This document shows, piece after piece, positions 44,771 through 54,452 of a stretch of DNA of 64,000 nucleotides (position 1 is the first letter of the stretch; the number at the start of each line of letters is the position of its first letter). Under the pieces are notes generated by a model that saw nothing but the letters and a program-made list of their open reading frames with translations, had not been told where the DNA came from and did no database searches. The stretch is from an uncultured Gemmata sp. (GTDB lineage: Bacteria > Planctomycetota > Planctomycetia > Gemmatales > Gemmataceae), in assembly GCA_937924775.1 (NCBI GenBank), contig CALDUT010000002.1:124001-188000 (forward strand). Direction: 5' to 3'. The translations under genes and the position numbers were made by a program.

Positions 44771-46015
44771 ATGAAACACTTTCTTTTAGGGATTATGACG
44801 GCCACCGCACTCGCGGCGGTGGTTTCACTGTCCCGTTGGGAATCGTTGGATGCCCGGGTACCCGCGGAAGCCAATCAGCTTGTGATCGAAACGGCTGACA
44901 AGAACCCGTGGACCTCGATTCAACTGAACAACGACCCCGATCAATTCACCTTTGCCGTTGTCTCCGACCGTACCGGCGGCCACCGGCCTAAAGTATTCTC
45001 CCAAGCCGTTTACCGGCTTAACTTGTTGCAACCGCAGTTTGTCATGTCGGTGGGCGATTTGATCGAAGGGTACACCACGAAGGAAGAAACGATCAAGGAA
45101 GAATGGGATGAGTTCGATAGCTACGTGAAAAAGTTTGAAATGCCCTTCTTCTATGTCCCCGGTAACCACGACCTGACCAACAAAGTCATGGTGACCAAAT
45201 GGGGCGAACGCTACGGCAAACGTTACTACTCGTTCACCTACAAAGGCGTTCTCTTCTTGTGTCTGTGCTCGGAAAATCCCCCCAATATGGGGACTATCGA
45301 CAAAGAACAACAAGAATGGATCGATAAGACGCTACAAGCGAATAAAGACGTTCGATGGACCTTCCTGTTCCTTCACAAACCGATTTGGACGGCCAAAGAC
45401 CTCGACGCCAACGGCTGGGCCGCGGTCGAGAAGAGCCTCGCCGGGCGGAACTACACCGTCTTCTGTGGGCACGTTCACCGGTATGTGAAATACGAACGTA
45501 ACGGTATGGAATACTTCCAACTGGCCACCACCGGCGGCGGCAGCCGCCTCCGCGGCACCGATTACGGCGAGTTCGACCATGTGGCCTGGGTCACCATGAA
45601 GAAGAACAAACCGCTGATTGCCAACATCATGCTTGAAGGGGTCTTGCCCAATGATCTGAAAGTGCCAGATAGCGATGAAAAAGGCGTGCCACGCAAACTG
45701 CGGCCGACTTTCCCCGTCAGCGGGCGATTGACCCTCGGTGGGCAGCCGGTTGCCGGACTGACCATTGTTCTCAATGAATACAACGCGCAAACCGAACGTT
45801 ATGTGACCGTGGCCGAAGGCCGCACCGACGACAAAGGTCGCTTCGAGATGACGACCTACGCCAAGTTCGACGGAGCCCCCGCCGGCGAATATGTGGCTAC
45901 GGTTGTGAAAGCCGAAGGTGTGCCAGAAATCTACACCTCGCCCACCACCAGCACACTCAAAGTTCGCATTCACGAAATGCCCAACATGCTCAACTTCGAC
46001 CTACCCACGCGTTAA
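44771..46015 (+). CDS. Exported metallophosphoesterase
   Basis: This is a 414-residue protein from the ATG at 44771, preceded by GAGGTGATA (a GTG at 44762 is the alternative). The signal peptide is MKHFLLGIMTATALAAVVSL. Metal motifs: VVSDRTGG (Asp; the usual DxH is DxT), VMSVGDLIEGY, YVPGNHDL and FCGHVHRYVK. The C-terminal about 110 residues form a carboxypeptidase-regulatory-like beta domain (VSGRLTLGGQPVAGLTIVLN, DDKGRFEMTTYA). It is periplasmic or surface-located and probably acts on phosphate esters. The domain union is common in planctomycetes. The substrate is unknown. Confidence 0.88.
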   Translation: MKHFLLGIMTATALAAVVSLSRWESLDARVPAEANQLVIETADKNPWTSIQLNNDPDQFTFAVVSDRTGGHRPKVFSQAVYRLNLLQPQFVMSVGDLIEGYTTKEETIKEEWDEFDSYVKKFEMPFFYVPGNHDLTNKVMVTKWGERYGKRYYSFTYKGVLFLCLCSENPPNMGTIDKEQQEWIDKTLQANKDVRWTFLFLHKPIWTAKDLDANGWAAVEKSLAGRNYTVFCGHVHRYVKYERNGMEYFQLATTGGGSRLRGTDYGEFDHVAWVTMKKNKPLIANIMLEGVLPNDLKVPDSDEKGVPRKLRPTFPVSGRLTLGGQPVAGLTIVLNEYNAQTERYVTVAEGRTDDKGRFEMTTYAKFDGAPAGEYVATVVKAEGVPEIYTSPTTSTLKVRIHEMPNMLNFDLPTR

Positions 46016-46213
46016 CACCATGTGAGGGGGTGACGCCACCCATTCAGACGACATTTTCGACGACTCCGGGGGGCCCGGTGGGAGGAATTCTCACCGGGTG
46101 TCGTTTTGGGCCTATCAAGGGCGATGGCAGAAGTTTCCGCGTTCTTGCTAGCGATGCGGGCGGCCATCGGGTTAGAATCAGATCACAATTTTTTTGGTTT
46201 TTGGGTTGACACC

Positions 46214-47773
46214 ATGACAAGGATAGCGCACATAGTAATAGGTGTACTTTTGTTTGGTACGGTGCCGCTGGTGGCTGCCGACAAACCAAACATTCTTTTC
46301 ATTTTCAGTGACGACCATGCGTACCAGGCCATTAGTTGCTATGGGGATGCCCGCAAGCTCATCGAAACGCCTAACATCGACCGAATTGCCGCCGAGGGCA
46401 TCCGTTTCGACCGCTGTTTGGTGCCCAACTCGATTTGCGGCCCCAGCCGGGCGACAATTCTCACTGGTAAATATTCCCACCGCAACGGCTTCTACAACAA
46501 CACCAACAGCCGTTTCGATGGTGCCCAGGTGACTTTTCCGAAGCTTTTGCAGAAAGCCGGCTATCAAACGGCCATCATTGGGAAGTGGCATTTGGTCACC
46601 AATCCTACCGGATTTGATCACTGGCACATTCTGCCGGGGCAGGGGCGGTATTACAATCCGCCGATGATCAAGGACGGTCAACAGATCCAGCACGACGGTT
46701 ACACCACCGATCTGATTGCCGATTTCAGCATCGAATGGCTGAAAAACCGCGACAAAAGCAAACCGTTTTTGCTGATGTCGCACCATAAAGCCCCGCACCG
46801 GGAGTGGTCGCCGGCGTTACGCCACTTGGGTTGGGATAACGACCGCAAGTACCCTGAACCGGAAACCCTCTTCGACGACTACGCCCATCGCGGAGTGGCC
46901 ATCCGCGATCAGGACATGACGTTGGCGAAAACCTTCACACCGTTGGACGCCAAGTTAGTTCCGCCGCCGGGGATCAATGCCGAACAACTCAAGCAATGGA
47001 ACGCGTATTATGAACCCCGCAATAAGGCGTTTCACGAAGCGAAACTGGAAGGCCAGGAATTGGTTCGCTGGCGTTACAACCGCTACATGCACGACTACTT
47101 GGGTTGCATCAAGGCTGTGGATGAAGCGGTGGGCAAAATCCTCAAGTATCTCGACGATGAAGGTTTGTCGAAGAATACGCTAGTGATTTATTCTTCAGAT
47201 CAGGGGTTTTATTTGGGAGAACACGGTTGGTTCGATAAACGGTGGATTTTGGAAGAATCGCTTCGCACGCCACTGGTCGCACGGTGGCCGGGCGTCATTC
47301 CGCCGGGGCAGGTGAATACCCAGATTGTCAGCCTGCTCGACATGGCACAAACACTCCTCGAAGCCGCGGGGGTTAATGCCCCGGCCGATATGCAAGGCCG
47401 CAGTTTGCTGCCCCTTTTCCGCGGGCAGAAACCCAATGATTGGCGCAAGAGCTTCTACTACGAATACTACGAGTATCCCACGCCGCACCGCGTCATGCCG
47501 CATTACGGCGTGGTGACCGATCGTTACAAACTGGCACGTTTCTATGTGCCCAAAGCCGATGGTTCCCCGCCTGATCCGGATTACTGGGAACTCTACGATC
47601 GGCAGAAAGACCCGCTGGAAACCAAGAGCTTTTACACCGATCCGGCCTATGCCAACACGATCCGAGAACTGCATGCTGAACTCGATCGCTTACGCCGGGA
47701 GTTGGAGGTTCCCGACAACCCGCCCAAGGAAGCATATGGCAACCTCTTTATGCCCAAGAAGAACAAGAAGTAG
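46214..47773 (+). CDS. Cys-type sulfatase, exported
   Basis: This is a 519-residue sulfatase from the ATG at 46214 (the frame opens at 46106 without support). Signal peptide: MTRIAHIVIGVLLFGTVPLV, then AA. Metal residues are in FIFSDDHAYQAISC. The formylglycine site is CGPSR (C75-R79), followed by ATILTGKYSHRNGF. Further motifs: TAIIGKWHL, LMSHHKAPHREW and VIYSSDQGFYLGEHGWFDKR. A sulfatase-maturing enzyme must convert C75; none is in the window. It probably removes sulfate from polysaccharides such as carrageenan or fucoidan-type glycans. The hairpins at 47814-47868 follow it. Confidence 0.95.
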   Translation: MTRIAHIVIGVLLFGTVPLVAADKPNILFIFSDDHAYQAISCYGDARKLIETPNIDRIAAEGIRFDRCLVPNSICGPSRATILTGKYSHRNGFYNNTNSRFDGAQVTFPKLLQKAGYQTAIIGKWHLVTNPTGFDHWHILPGQGRYYNPPMIKDGQQIQHDGYTTDLIADFSIEWLKNRDKSKPFLLMSHHKAPHREWSPALRHLGWDNDRKYPEPETLFDDYAHRGVAIRDQDMTLAKTFTPLDAKLVPPPGINAEQLKQWNAYYEPRNKAFHEAKLEGQELVRWRYNRYMHDYLGCIKAVDEAVGKILKYLDDEGLSKNTLVIYSSDQGFYLGEHGWFDKRWILEESLRTPLVARWPGVIPPGQVNTQIVSLLDMAQTLLEAAGVNAPADMQGRSLLPLFRGQKPNDWRKSFYYEYYEYPTPHRVMPHYGVVTDRYKLARFYVPKADGSPPDPDYWELYDRQKDPLETKSFYTDPAYANTIRELHAELDRLRRELEVPDNPPKEAYGNLFMPKKNKK

Positions 47774-47813
47774 GTACCTCCGGTGGTGTCTGCCCAGCAA
47801 TGCCCGACGCCGC

Positions 47814-47868
47814 CATAACATCCAGTTATGGTTGCATCTGCCGTGGTGCGAAGCGCGGCAGATGCAAC
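47814..47868 (+). terminator. Tandem hairpins between sulfatase and vWA genes
   Basis: CATAAC-ATCCA-GTTATG (47814-47830) is followed at once by a perfect 13-bp stem, GTTGCATCTGCCG with CGGCAGATGCAAC (47831-47843, 47856-47868, 12-base loop). No T-run follows. The strong stem could end the sulfatase transcript or act as an mRNA-stability or attenuation element in the vWA gene leader, whose start is 38 bases further on. Confidence 0.55.
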
Positions 47869-47905
47869 AGTATGAGAAAATCCTCGTGCGGAGGAGAAGT
47901 TCATC

Positions 47906-50209
47906 ATGCCCGCCCCCCGACGCCTGGCTTGGCTGCCCAAGCCCCTTTTATTCGGACTCTACGGAGCCCTCGGCGGGTTGTTGGGGGCGTTGCTGTTGGC
48001 AGAGCCTCTGTACCATCTCCTGACACCGGCCGAAGCCGCCGCGGGGGAACCGTTGCCGCAGGTGGCTGTGGTGGCTTCGCCAGCCGTGGAACTGTTCATT
48101 GGTGGTAAGAATCGTTTCTCCGTGCAAGTGGCCCGCGAAGGCTTCCACGGCCCGGTGACAGTTCATGTTGAAGATTTGCCGACGGGAATTACCGCGGTAC
48201 CAGTCGTTATCGCGGCCGATCAGGTCGAAGCTCAAGTTGTGCTGGTCGCTTCACCCACGGCGGCTCCGGCTTCATCGCTCACGGCCAAGGTCGTGGTCCG
48301 TGGCGGACCAGAAAGTCGCCCGGCCACCGCGGACACGACCATCCTTGTGCATGTTCGGGAAGGAGCCCAGCCCTTCGCGGATGTGGTGTTCGTTCTCGAC
48401 ATATCCGCGAGCATGCAGTGGGCCATCGACGATTTGAGAAATGGCATTGGGAAATTCACCGAGTCTCTCACCAAAGCCCGCATTGATTTCCGCCTGGGAC
48501 TTGTCGTTTTTGAAGATGCTACGCGGCCACACGAAGGGGTGGAAGTGATCCATTTCAAAGGTGGTCCTTTCACGGCCGATACTGCGGCATTTCGTGATGA
48601 ACTGAGCCGTGTGCGGATCAAAATTGGTAGCGGTGGCGATATTCCAGAGAGTAGTTTGGAAGCCATTACCAAAGCCTGTGAACTGCCGTTCCGTAAAGAA
48701 GCGACCAAAGTGCTGCTGCTTATTACCGATGCACCTCCCAAAGTGGTCCGCGGGACACCCAAGCAAGCCGTGGAGAATCTGGCGACGATTATTCGCGAAT
48801 CGAAAATAGATGCGGTTCACACAGTGGTTCATCGCTTGGATGAAGCAATCTACCAACCTCTGACCAAAGCCGGCCTCGACAAAAACGGTGGCCGATACTT
48901 CAACCTCGCTGATGTGGTCCGTGGAGAGGATGGCTTCGACACCGTGCTGATCAATTTTGGCAGTGCGGTGACCACCGCAGCCATTGCGAAAAATCCCGCC
49001 AACCAACCACGTATCGCGGAGAAAAGCACTGAAGCCCCGCGGGTGGTCAAAAGCCTGCAATCCCGCGAACAAACAGCCACCGGCAGTGAGGGGCAGATCG
49101 TGGTCCGCAGTGCTGTTTGGACAGCCGCGATCGCCGCGATGATTGGTTGGATCCTTGTCGCGGGGCAGCATTACTACTTGCGTGGTTCCTGGCAGCCGCT
49201 GCGCGGCGTGCTGCTGGCGGGCATGGGTGGTTGCGTCGTTGGTCTGCTGGGCGGCTCGGCAGGGCAGGGATTATACTTGCTCGCGAAAGGAAATGAGACG
49301 TTATCGATGATCTTTCAGGTCCTTGGGTGGTCGCTCCTGGGTGCTTTAGCGGGCGCTGGGTTATCCGTATTTATTCCCAACATGAAGTGGACCTTGGGGC
49401 TTGCCGGGGGAACCGCCGGTGGTGCCATCGGTTGTGCCTGTTACCTGGCTGTATCGGGTTGGCTCGGTTCTCTGCAATTATCGGGTGGGTTCAGCAGCGT
49501 GGCCGATGCTTTAGGCCGCTTCAGCGGCGGGTTAGCCCTGGGCTTGTGTATCGGTTTGATGGTGACCATGGCGGAAACGGTTTTCCGCCATGCATGGCTC
49601 GAAGTTCGCTACGGCGAACGAGAAACGATCACCGTGACACTCGGACCAGAACCGGTGAAGATCGGTAGCGACGCCCGAAGTTGCACGGTCTGGGCACGCG
49701 GGGCCCCGCCTCTAGCGCTACGGTTTTTCCTCCGCGACGGTCAAGTGATCTGTGACGAATTGATTCAAGGTCGCGAATTGGTGGCCCATGACGGATTCCA
49801 AAAAGAAGTGGGTACCCTGACGATTCGTGTCCGCACCGGCCATGCCGCGGCGAGCGCACAGGCGCCTACTCCCCAAGTGGCCAAAGCGGCATCGGCTGGC
49901 CCCGCTAAGCGAGCTGCACCCATAGACGACGATGGCTTTGATCTGCCTATGCCAGTGACAAAAGCGAATTCGCATCCGGTGCCGGCAGCCTCGCCGACTA
50001 CGTCGCGAACAACCGCTCCGGCCGCGACAACGACAACCAAAGGCTCCCCACCGGGAAAATCGACGCCACCCGCGATACCACCTATTCCAAGGATTCAACC
50101 GGCGATCAAGCCGACCGTCAAAAACCCCAATGCGTGCCCGGGATGTGGACGGGTGATCGCCGGTGTTCCCGGCCAACGCTATTGCATGATTTGCGATCAC
50201 ACGTTTTAG
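47906..50209 (+). CDS. vWA membrane protein with FHA-like and zinc-ribbon ends
   Basis: This is a 767-residue protein with GGAGGAG before the ATG. An N-terminal membrane helix (about residues 12-32) is followed by a beta domain (50-150), then a vWA domain (about 158-350) whose metal site DISASM (165-170) and TDAP (274-277) are intact. A Gly-rich block of about five helices follows (403-560), then a region (565-645) with FHA-like strand wording (PVKIGSDARSCTVWARG), a Pro/Ala/Thr-rich linker and a C-terminal CPGCG...CMIC zinc ribbon (744-764). The mix suggests a membrane sensor or adhesion hub. The FHA-like call is tentative. A single gene, not in a MoxR operon. Confidence 0.8.
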   Translation: MPAPRRLAWLPKPLLFGLYGALGGLLGALLLAEPLYHLLTPAEAAAGEPLPQVAVVASPAVELFIGGKNRFSVQVAREGFHGPVTVHVEDLPTGITAVPVVIAADQVEAQVVLVASPTAAPASSLTAKVVVRGGPESRPATADTTILVHVREGAQPFADVVFVLDISASMQWAIDDLRNGIGKFTESLTKARIDFRLGLVVFEDATRPHEGVEVIHFKGGPFTADTAAFRDELSRVRIKIGSGGDIPESSLEAITKACELPFRKEATKVLLLITDAPPKVVRGTPKQAVENLATIIRESKIDAVHTVVHRLDEAIYQPLTKAGLDKNGGRYFNLADVVRGEDGFDTVLINFGSAVTTAAIAKNPANQPRIAEKSTEAPRVVKSLQSREQTATGSEGQIVVRSAVWTAAIAAMIGWILVAGQHYYLRGSWQPLRGVLLAGMGGCVVGLLGGSAGQGLYLLAKGNETLSMIFQVLGWSLLGALAGAGLSVFIPNMKWTLGLAGGTAGGAIGCACYLAVSGWLGSLQLSGGFSSVADALGRFSGGLALGLCIGLMVTMAETVFRHAWLEVRYGERETITVTLGPEPVKIGSDARSCTVWARGAPPLALRFFLRDGQVICDELIQGRELVAHDGFQKEVGTLTIRVRTGHAAASAQAPTPQVAKAASAGPAKRAAPIDDDGFDLPMPVTKANSHPVPAASPTTSRTTAPAATTTTKGSPPGKSTPPAIPPIPRIQPAIKPTVKNPNACPGCGRVIAGVPGQRYCMICDHTF

Positions 50210-50302
50210 TGCGAAAATGCACTCTACGCAAGCTGAGAAGTGCTGAATTGTGGTTCTTGGAGGGTGTTGCGGATTCTGAAAACAGTCCCGCGGTAGCCGG
50301 AT

Positions 50303-50995
50303 TCATTCGAGAAGTTCCGCCAGTCGTTTGATCCGCGACCGAACATCGGGATGGCGGCCTTGTGGGTCGAGAAGGATCGCCTGCCAGCCGGCCTGCAAAG
50401 CCCCTTCATAGTCGTTGGCGCGATCATCTCCTACGAAGAGAAGTTCGCTGGCTGGGCAATGAACCCGCTGGGCGGCTTCCTCGAAGAACTCACGACCCGG
50501 CTTGCGAATGCCCACATCGGCACTGATCACCACCCGATTGTGGAAACATGCCAGCGCAGGAAAACCGGCCAGCACTTTCCACAGCCGGTGATCGTAATTT
50601 GATGCCAACCCCAAAACGAGCCCCCGATTTTGCAGTTGCGTCAGGGTATCTTGAGCATCAGTGGCCAGTCGCCACGAATCGGGGCGGGCAAAGTGTTCGA
50701 ACAGCTCGCGATAGCACGCCTCAGGATCGGCCACCCCGGCAAGGCTTCGAGTGATAATGCGGTGCCACCGTTGCTGCTCACGGTCTTCATTCGTTCGCCA
50801 CTGCAGACTATGGTCAGCGCGTTCCTCTTCCTGATAGGCCGCCCAGAAACGGGATCGCACCTCCTCCGCGGAGATTGGTAGTCCGTGCTGGTGCGCGATC
50901 TGGGCATATATCACGGGTGCCGGTGGTTCGGGAAAAAGCAGTGTGCCAACAGCATCGAAGTAAACAGCCCGGACCGACTGAGAAATTCGCGGCAT
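50303..50995 (-). CDS. HAD-family hydrolase
   Basis: This is a 230-residue HAD hydrolase. Motif I is VYFDAVGTLLFPEP: the nucleophile Asp is present and the usual second Asp is Val, as in HDHD3-like subfamilies that carry DAVGTL. The cap is alpha-helical (subclass I). Later motifs: LGLASNYDH (Ser), VGIRKPGREFFEEA (Lys) and LFVGDDRANDYEGALQAG. A general phosphatase is likely; lack of the acid/base Asp makes activity uncertain. It converges with the vWA gene and precedes the membrane operon on its own strand. Confidence 0.88.
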   Translation of the reverse strand: MPRISQSVRAVYFDAVGTLLFPEPPAPVIYAQIAHQHGLPISAEEVRSRFWAAYQEEERADHSLQWRTNEDREQQRWHRIITRSLAGVADPEACYRELFEHFARPDSWRLATDAQDTLTQLQNRGLVLGLASNYDHRLWKVLAGFPALACFHNRVVISADVGIRKPGREFFEEAAQRVHCPASELLFVGDDRANDYEGALQAGWQAILLDPQGRHPDVRSRIKRLAELLE

Positions 50996-51027
50996 AGTTT
51001 TTCGATAAGCAGGGAACCAACGACTGG

Positions 51028-51363
51028 TTATTCCAACGTAACGGGGGACGACGACCGGGACCGCGGCCCTGGCATAACGGCCTGAACCGGAGTCGGGGTG
51101 TACGATTTTCCTGCCATCCGGCTGGCCATCCGCGTTGGCGTCTGAACGGATGTCTCCGAAAGCGACCGGGCAGCTTGAGCAGCCACCGCGACCTTCAGCA
51201 GGTGAATACCGCCCCGGAAGATGATGAACGCGATGAAAATGGTAGGAGCGGCCGCGAATAGCCGCTTATTCATCACCAGCACATACGCTTGCCAGAAGAA
51301 CCACAAGCCGCAGCCGATGAGGGCCCAGCCGGCCAACTCCCGGCTCCAATAGGCCAGTTTCAT
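51028..51363 (-). CDS. Small two-helix membrane protein
   Basis: This is a 111-residue protein with two hydrophobic stretches (about residues 10-28 and 37-60) and a polar Ser/Thr/Pro-rich tail. It lies 18 bases after the 51382 gene and appears to be the last gene of the MoxR-DUF58 operon. The family is not recognised. Confidence 0.6.
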   Translation of the reverse strand: MKLAYWSRELAGWALIGCGLWFFWQAYVLVMNKRLFAAAPTIFIAFIIFRGGIHLLKVAVAAQAARSLSETSVQTPTRMASRMAGKSYTPTPVQAVMPGPRSRSSSPVTLE

Positions 51364-51381
51364 GGTTTGGTCCTCGTGTTG

Positions 51382-52392
51382 TCAGGAGGAGGGATTGTCC
51401 AAGCGGTCCGTCCCCCTGTGGGGTGAATCGTGCCTGCCAACCGCCAGGGCAGCGATGCGAGAATCGGAAACTGCCGTTGTTCGTGAGCGTTCATAGCGGC
51501 GGCGGGCCAATACCCGCTGGCGGCCCCAAGCACGCCATTTTTCGATCCGTGCACGCTCGCGGTGCGACTCGGCCCAGCTGGTATTGGCCAAAATCATGGC
51601 CCCTTCGGCCGGTCCCATCACCCGCAAGCGCCAATAGCCAAAAACCAACCGGTATAACAAGTAACCGAAAAACAAAAGCCCGACCGTAAGGAAGAACCGG
51701 CTCTGCCCCGCACTGAATTCCCCTGGTGGAAATGACCCACTCCGGTAACGGGCAAACGATTCCTGATCCGCCCACTGAAAGGGAAAGCCGCTTTCCATCG
51801 GCGTGAAGTCGAAAGCATTGATCAGCCACCACACCACTTGGCCGGCCAGCACCATTGCGGCCGACGCCGATACGAATTGCGTTAGCTCATTCGCCGCGAT
51901 GTGCGTACTCGGCCGTCGCGGTGCAGCTTCATCCCGCCGGCGTGAGGTATTTTCCAAGGGCAACGACTGATGAACAAGACCCAGAAGGCGGTATGCCGAG
52001 CCACAGTAAACCAATGCCGACATCACCAGAATCAGGTCGGAGATGCGAAAATGCGTTTCCCGAACCTGGAGTGGATTGTTGTAACCAAGTTGCAGATAGC
52101 CGAACGGAAATACGCTGAAGTAAAAGAGGACCAGCAGCACCAGAGGCGGTCCGGCCGCCCAGCGAAATACGATGGAGACAGTGCCCACAAGCATGACAAC
52201 GGCCGCCCCAATATCGCCGCCGCTGAGGTATAACACCAGAGCCGTCAGGGCCAGCGCTCCCAAAGCCGCGAACGTATACCGGCGGATGCGTTCATCCTGA
52301 AGGAGTCGCTCAACGACCTGGCGTGGTGACAATCGCTGCGTGTGGTTCTGGCGCGCAGACTCCAAGTGAGGGTCTGTTGAGGCAGTAGTCAT
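51382..52392 (-). CDS. Polytopic membrane protein of the MoxR-DUF58 operon
   Basis: This is a 336-residue protein whose start overlaps the stop of the DUF58 gene (ATGA at 52389-52392). It has about six hydrophobic segments: a pair around residues 40-95, one around 100-130 and others toward 180-260. A soluble basic C-terminal tail follows. Translational coupling to DUF58 implies a partner in the same complex. The family is not recognised. Confidence 0.7.
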   Translation of the reverse strand: MTTASTDPHLESARQNHTQRLSPRQVVERLLQDERIRRYTFAALGALALTALVLYLSGGDIGAAVVMLVGTVSIVFRWAAGPPLVLLVLFYFSVFPFGYLQLGYNNPLQVRETHFRISDLILVMSALVYCGSAYRLLGLVHQSLPLENTSRRRDEAAPRRPSTHIAANELTQFVSASAAMVLAGQVVWWLINAFDFTPMESGFPFQWADQESFARYRSGSFPPGEFSAGQSRFFLTVGLLFFGYLLYRLVFGYWRLRVMGPAEGAMILANTSWAESHRERARIEKWRAWGRQRVLARRRYERSRTTAVSDSRIAALAVGRHDSPHRGTDRLDNPSS

Positions 52393-54452
52393 CGTCGGCT
52401 CCTCATGCCGCGTAACCGGTCGAGATGGTCCAACACTAACCGGACCGGGTCGCCATCGTTGACACGCAAGACACTCGCCCCTGCTTGAGACAGAGCCCGC
52501 CGCATACTGCGGAACGACTCATGATACTGTCGGGTCAGGCTATCCTGTACAATTTGTGCGATCCGCTGCTGGTGTTTGTTGATCCGAGGCTCTTCACCGA
52601 GTTTCTCTGGGCGGCTGGAGGAATCCGCAGGGGGCGGTGAGGGTGTCTGTGAGTCAGGCGTTGGAATATCCACAGGCCATGGCACAATGATTAGCACATG
52701 ATGCCGCCGCGCCCGAGCCACGCGACATGCTCGCACCAGCGGTTCGAGATCGTCGCCCAGTTCCGTGAGGTCAGCCAAGACAACATACAGTTCATTGTCG
52801 CGGGCCACACCAACAGCGCGAATGAGTTGATAGGCCAATACCTGTGCCTTCTGTTCACACCGGTAACGATAGCGGCCGTCGTCGTCGTACATCGGCACAG
52901 GACAGCGATGCCGGTGATGTTCAAGGAAGTCGCTGATCCGTTGGGCGAAGGCGGTGTCGTCGTGGATGTAGCGTTCTATCGCATCAGGACCCGCTCCATC
53001 TTGCAGGGAGAGAAGCGCTGCAAGTTGTTTCCGCTTGCGTAGTTCAGCCACCCGCTGACCAAACCATCCGCGGACACCATACAGTAGCCAAACCACAGCC
53101 GCGAGGACCGAGGGAAGACACAATACCGTCATCCAAATGAGTAATGCCAACAGAATTCGAGTCACCCAAAACACTTTAGGCGTTATTCGAACGGCAAAAT
53201 CAAACGTGGTGGCCATCCACGTTTGGTAGATTTTCTGCACAGGACCGGGCAGAGGCGGGCCACCCAGAATGTTGGCCAGCTTATACGCCGCCAAAGCCGG
53301 AGGAGCCACTAGGATGAAGACCACAATCCAGCCCCACCAGCGATCCAACAGCGGTTGCCACAACCGGCTGAGGGGCACGGTGTTGACTTTTTTCGTCATC
53401 AATTCGGGGTAGATTTCATGGGCCAGCGGATAGACTTGGCGTATCATCGTTTCGAGGGGCACGCCCCGAGTGCTGGGTTGCAAAGCGGCCACGTCGGCCA
53501 AGGTCCGCAATACCGTGATCATGTGCGTTTGGGTGCGAGCCGGGCGGAGAACCTGTGCCGAGCGATCGTCGAAGGTTGTCAGACCGACGAGGTCACGGTT
53601 GGCAGCGGCCGCCTGCGCGATGACGGCACTGATGCCGGCCAGCCGTGTCAGCAGTGTGTTGCCGGTAGGCCCTAACCGTACACCTTCCGAGGTGTCGAGA
53701 AAGAGCATACAACGCACCGGGACATCGCTTTCGTATTCTTTGGTGATGAGTTTGTCTTTCCGAGCCGAAGCTTTCCAGGCGATCATCTTCGGGGGGTCGC
53801 CGGGTTGATAATCGCGTAGGTCGTGGAGTTCATCGCCGGCTCCGGGGCGGCGCAGCCGGTGAATACCTGGTGGGGGTAAAATGTTGAACCGCTTGTCCGC
53901 CCGTTGATTGCCCTCCTCATCGACCAATGGCGGCAAGACCAGAAACTCGACCGGATCGCGGAGAAAGATCCGACGATAGAAAAAGCCTTGCAAATCGGCG
54001 ACCCGCACCCGCACGCCCTCGAATCGCACCACTCCGGGAGCCGGGCATTGGGCAGTGTAGCGTATGTCTACAGCTTGGCCGCGCGGCAGGGTCGCGGTGG
54101 TGGCCGTGTGGCCTTCCACGAGGTTGATACCTGCCGGCAAACGGTCTTCGAGCAAGGCATATCGGATGGTGAAGTTACCCTGGTGATACACGCGAAGCCG
54201 TACCTGAAACGGAACATTTGCCCACAATACGGGAGTGGTGCGCCCGCCTTGGAGTACCAGCCGTTCGGCCTGCAACTGGGCCAGGGCTCCGTTTGCGGCG
54301 AGGTTGAAGTAAATCCACTGGCTCAGAAACCACAGCAAAAGTGTCAGCGCCAGAATGGCCGGCACTGTGGTGTAATTCACCACAGCAAAAGCGCCTATGG
54401 CGAAAATGAGAAGGACAATAATGAGAAACCACCAACCACGCGGTGTCAACAT
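52389..54452 (-). CDS. DUF58 protein with membrane insertion in its vWA core
   Basis: This is a 687-residue protein from the ATG at 54452 with GGAAAGG upstream; the longer frame to 54623 overlaps the MoxR gene. Two N-terminal helices (about 8-50) are followed by the DUF58 signature GDELHDLRDYQPGDPPKMIAW (residues 206-226) and the first vWA half with FLDTSEGVRLG (251-261). The vWA-like core is then interrupted by about 200 residues (346-545) holding two further membrane helices (373-393, 430-458), and resumes with DNELYVVLADLTELGDDLEP (552-571). The C-terminus has FRSMRRALSQAGASVLRVND. MoxR lies upstream on the same strand, the usual partner. Confidence 0.88.
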   Translation of the reverse strand: MLTPRGWWFLIIVLLIFAIGAFAVVNYTTVPAILALTLLLWFLSQWIYFNLAANGALAQLQAERLVLQGGRTTPVLWANVPFQVRLRVYHQGNFTIRYALLEDRLPAGINLVEGHTATTATLPRGQAVDIRYTAQCPAPGVVRFEGVRVRVADLQGFFYRRIFLRDPVEFLVLPPLVDEEGNQRADKRFNILPPPGIHRLRRPGAGDELHDLRDYQPGDPPKMIAWKASARKDKLITKEYESDVPVRCMLFLDTSEGVRLGPTGNTLLTRLAGISAVIAQAAAANRDLVGLTTFDDRSAQVLRPARTQTHMITVLRTLADVAALQPSTRGVPLETMIRQVYPLAHEIYPELMTKKVNTVPLSRLWQPLLDRWWGWIVVFILVAPPALAAYKLANILGGPPLPGPVQKIYQTWMATTFDFAVRITPKVFWVTRILLALLIWMTVLCLPSVLAAVVWLLYGVRGWFGQRVAELRKRKQLAALLSLQDGAGPDAIERYIHDDTAFAQRISDFLEHHRHRCPVPMYDDDGRYRYRCEQKAQVLAYQLIRAVGVARDNELYVVLADLTELGDDLEPLVRACRVARARRHHVLIIVPWPVDIPTPDSQTPSPPPADSSSRPEKLGEEPRINKHQQRIAQIVQDSLTRQYHESFRSMRRALSQAGASVLRVNDGDPVRLVLDHLDRLRGMRSRR

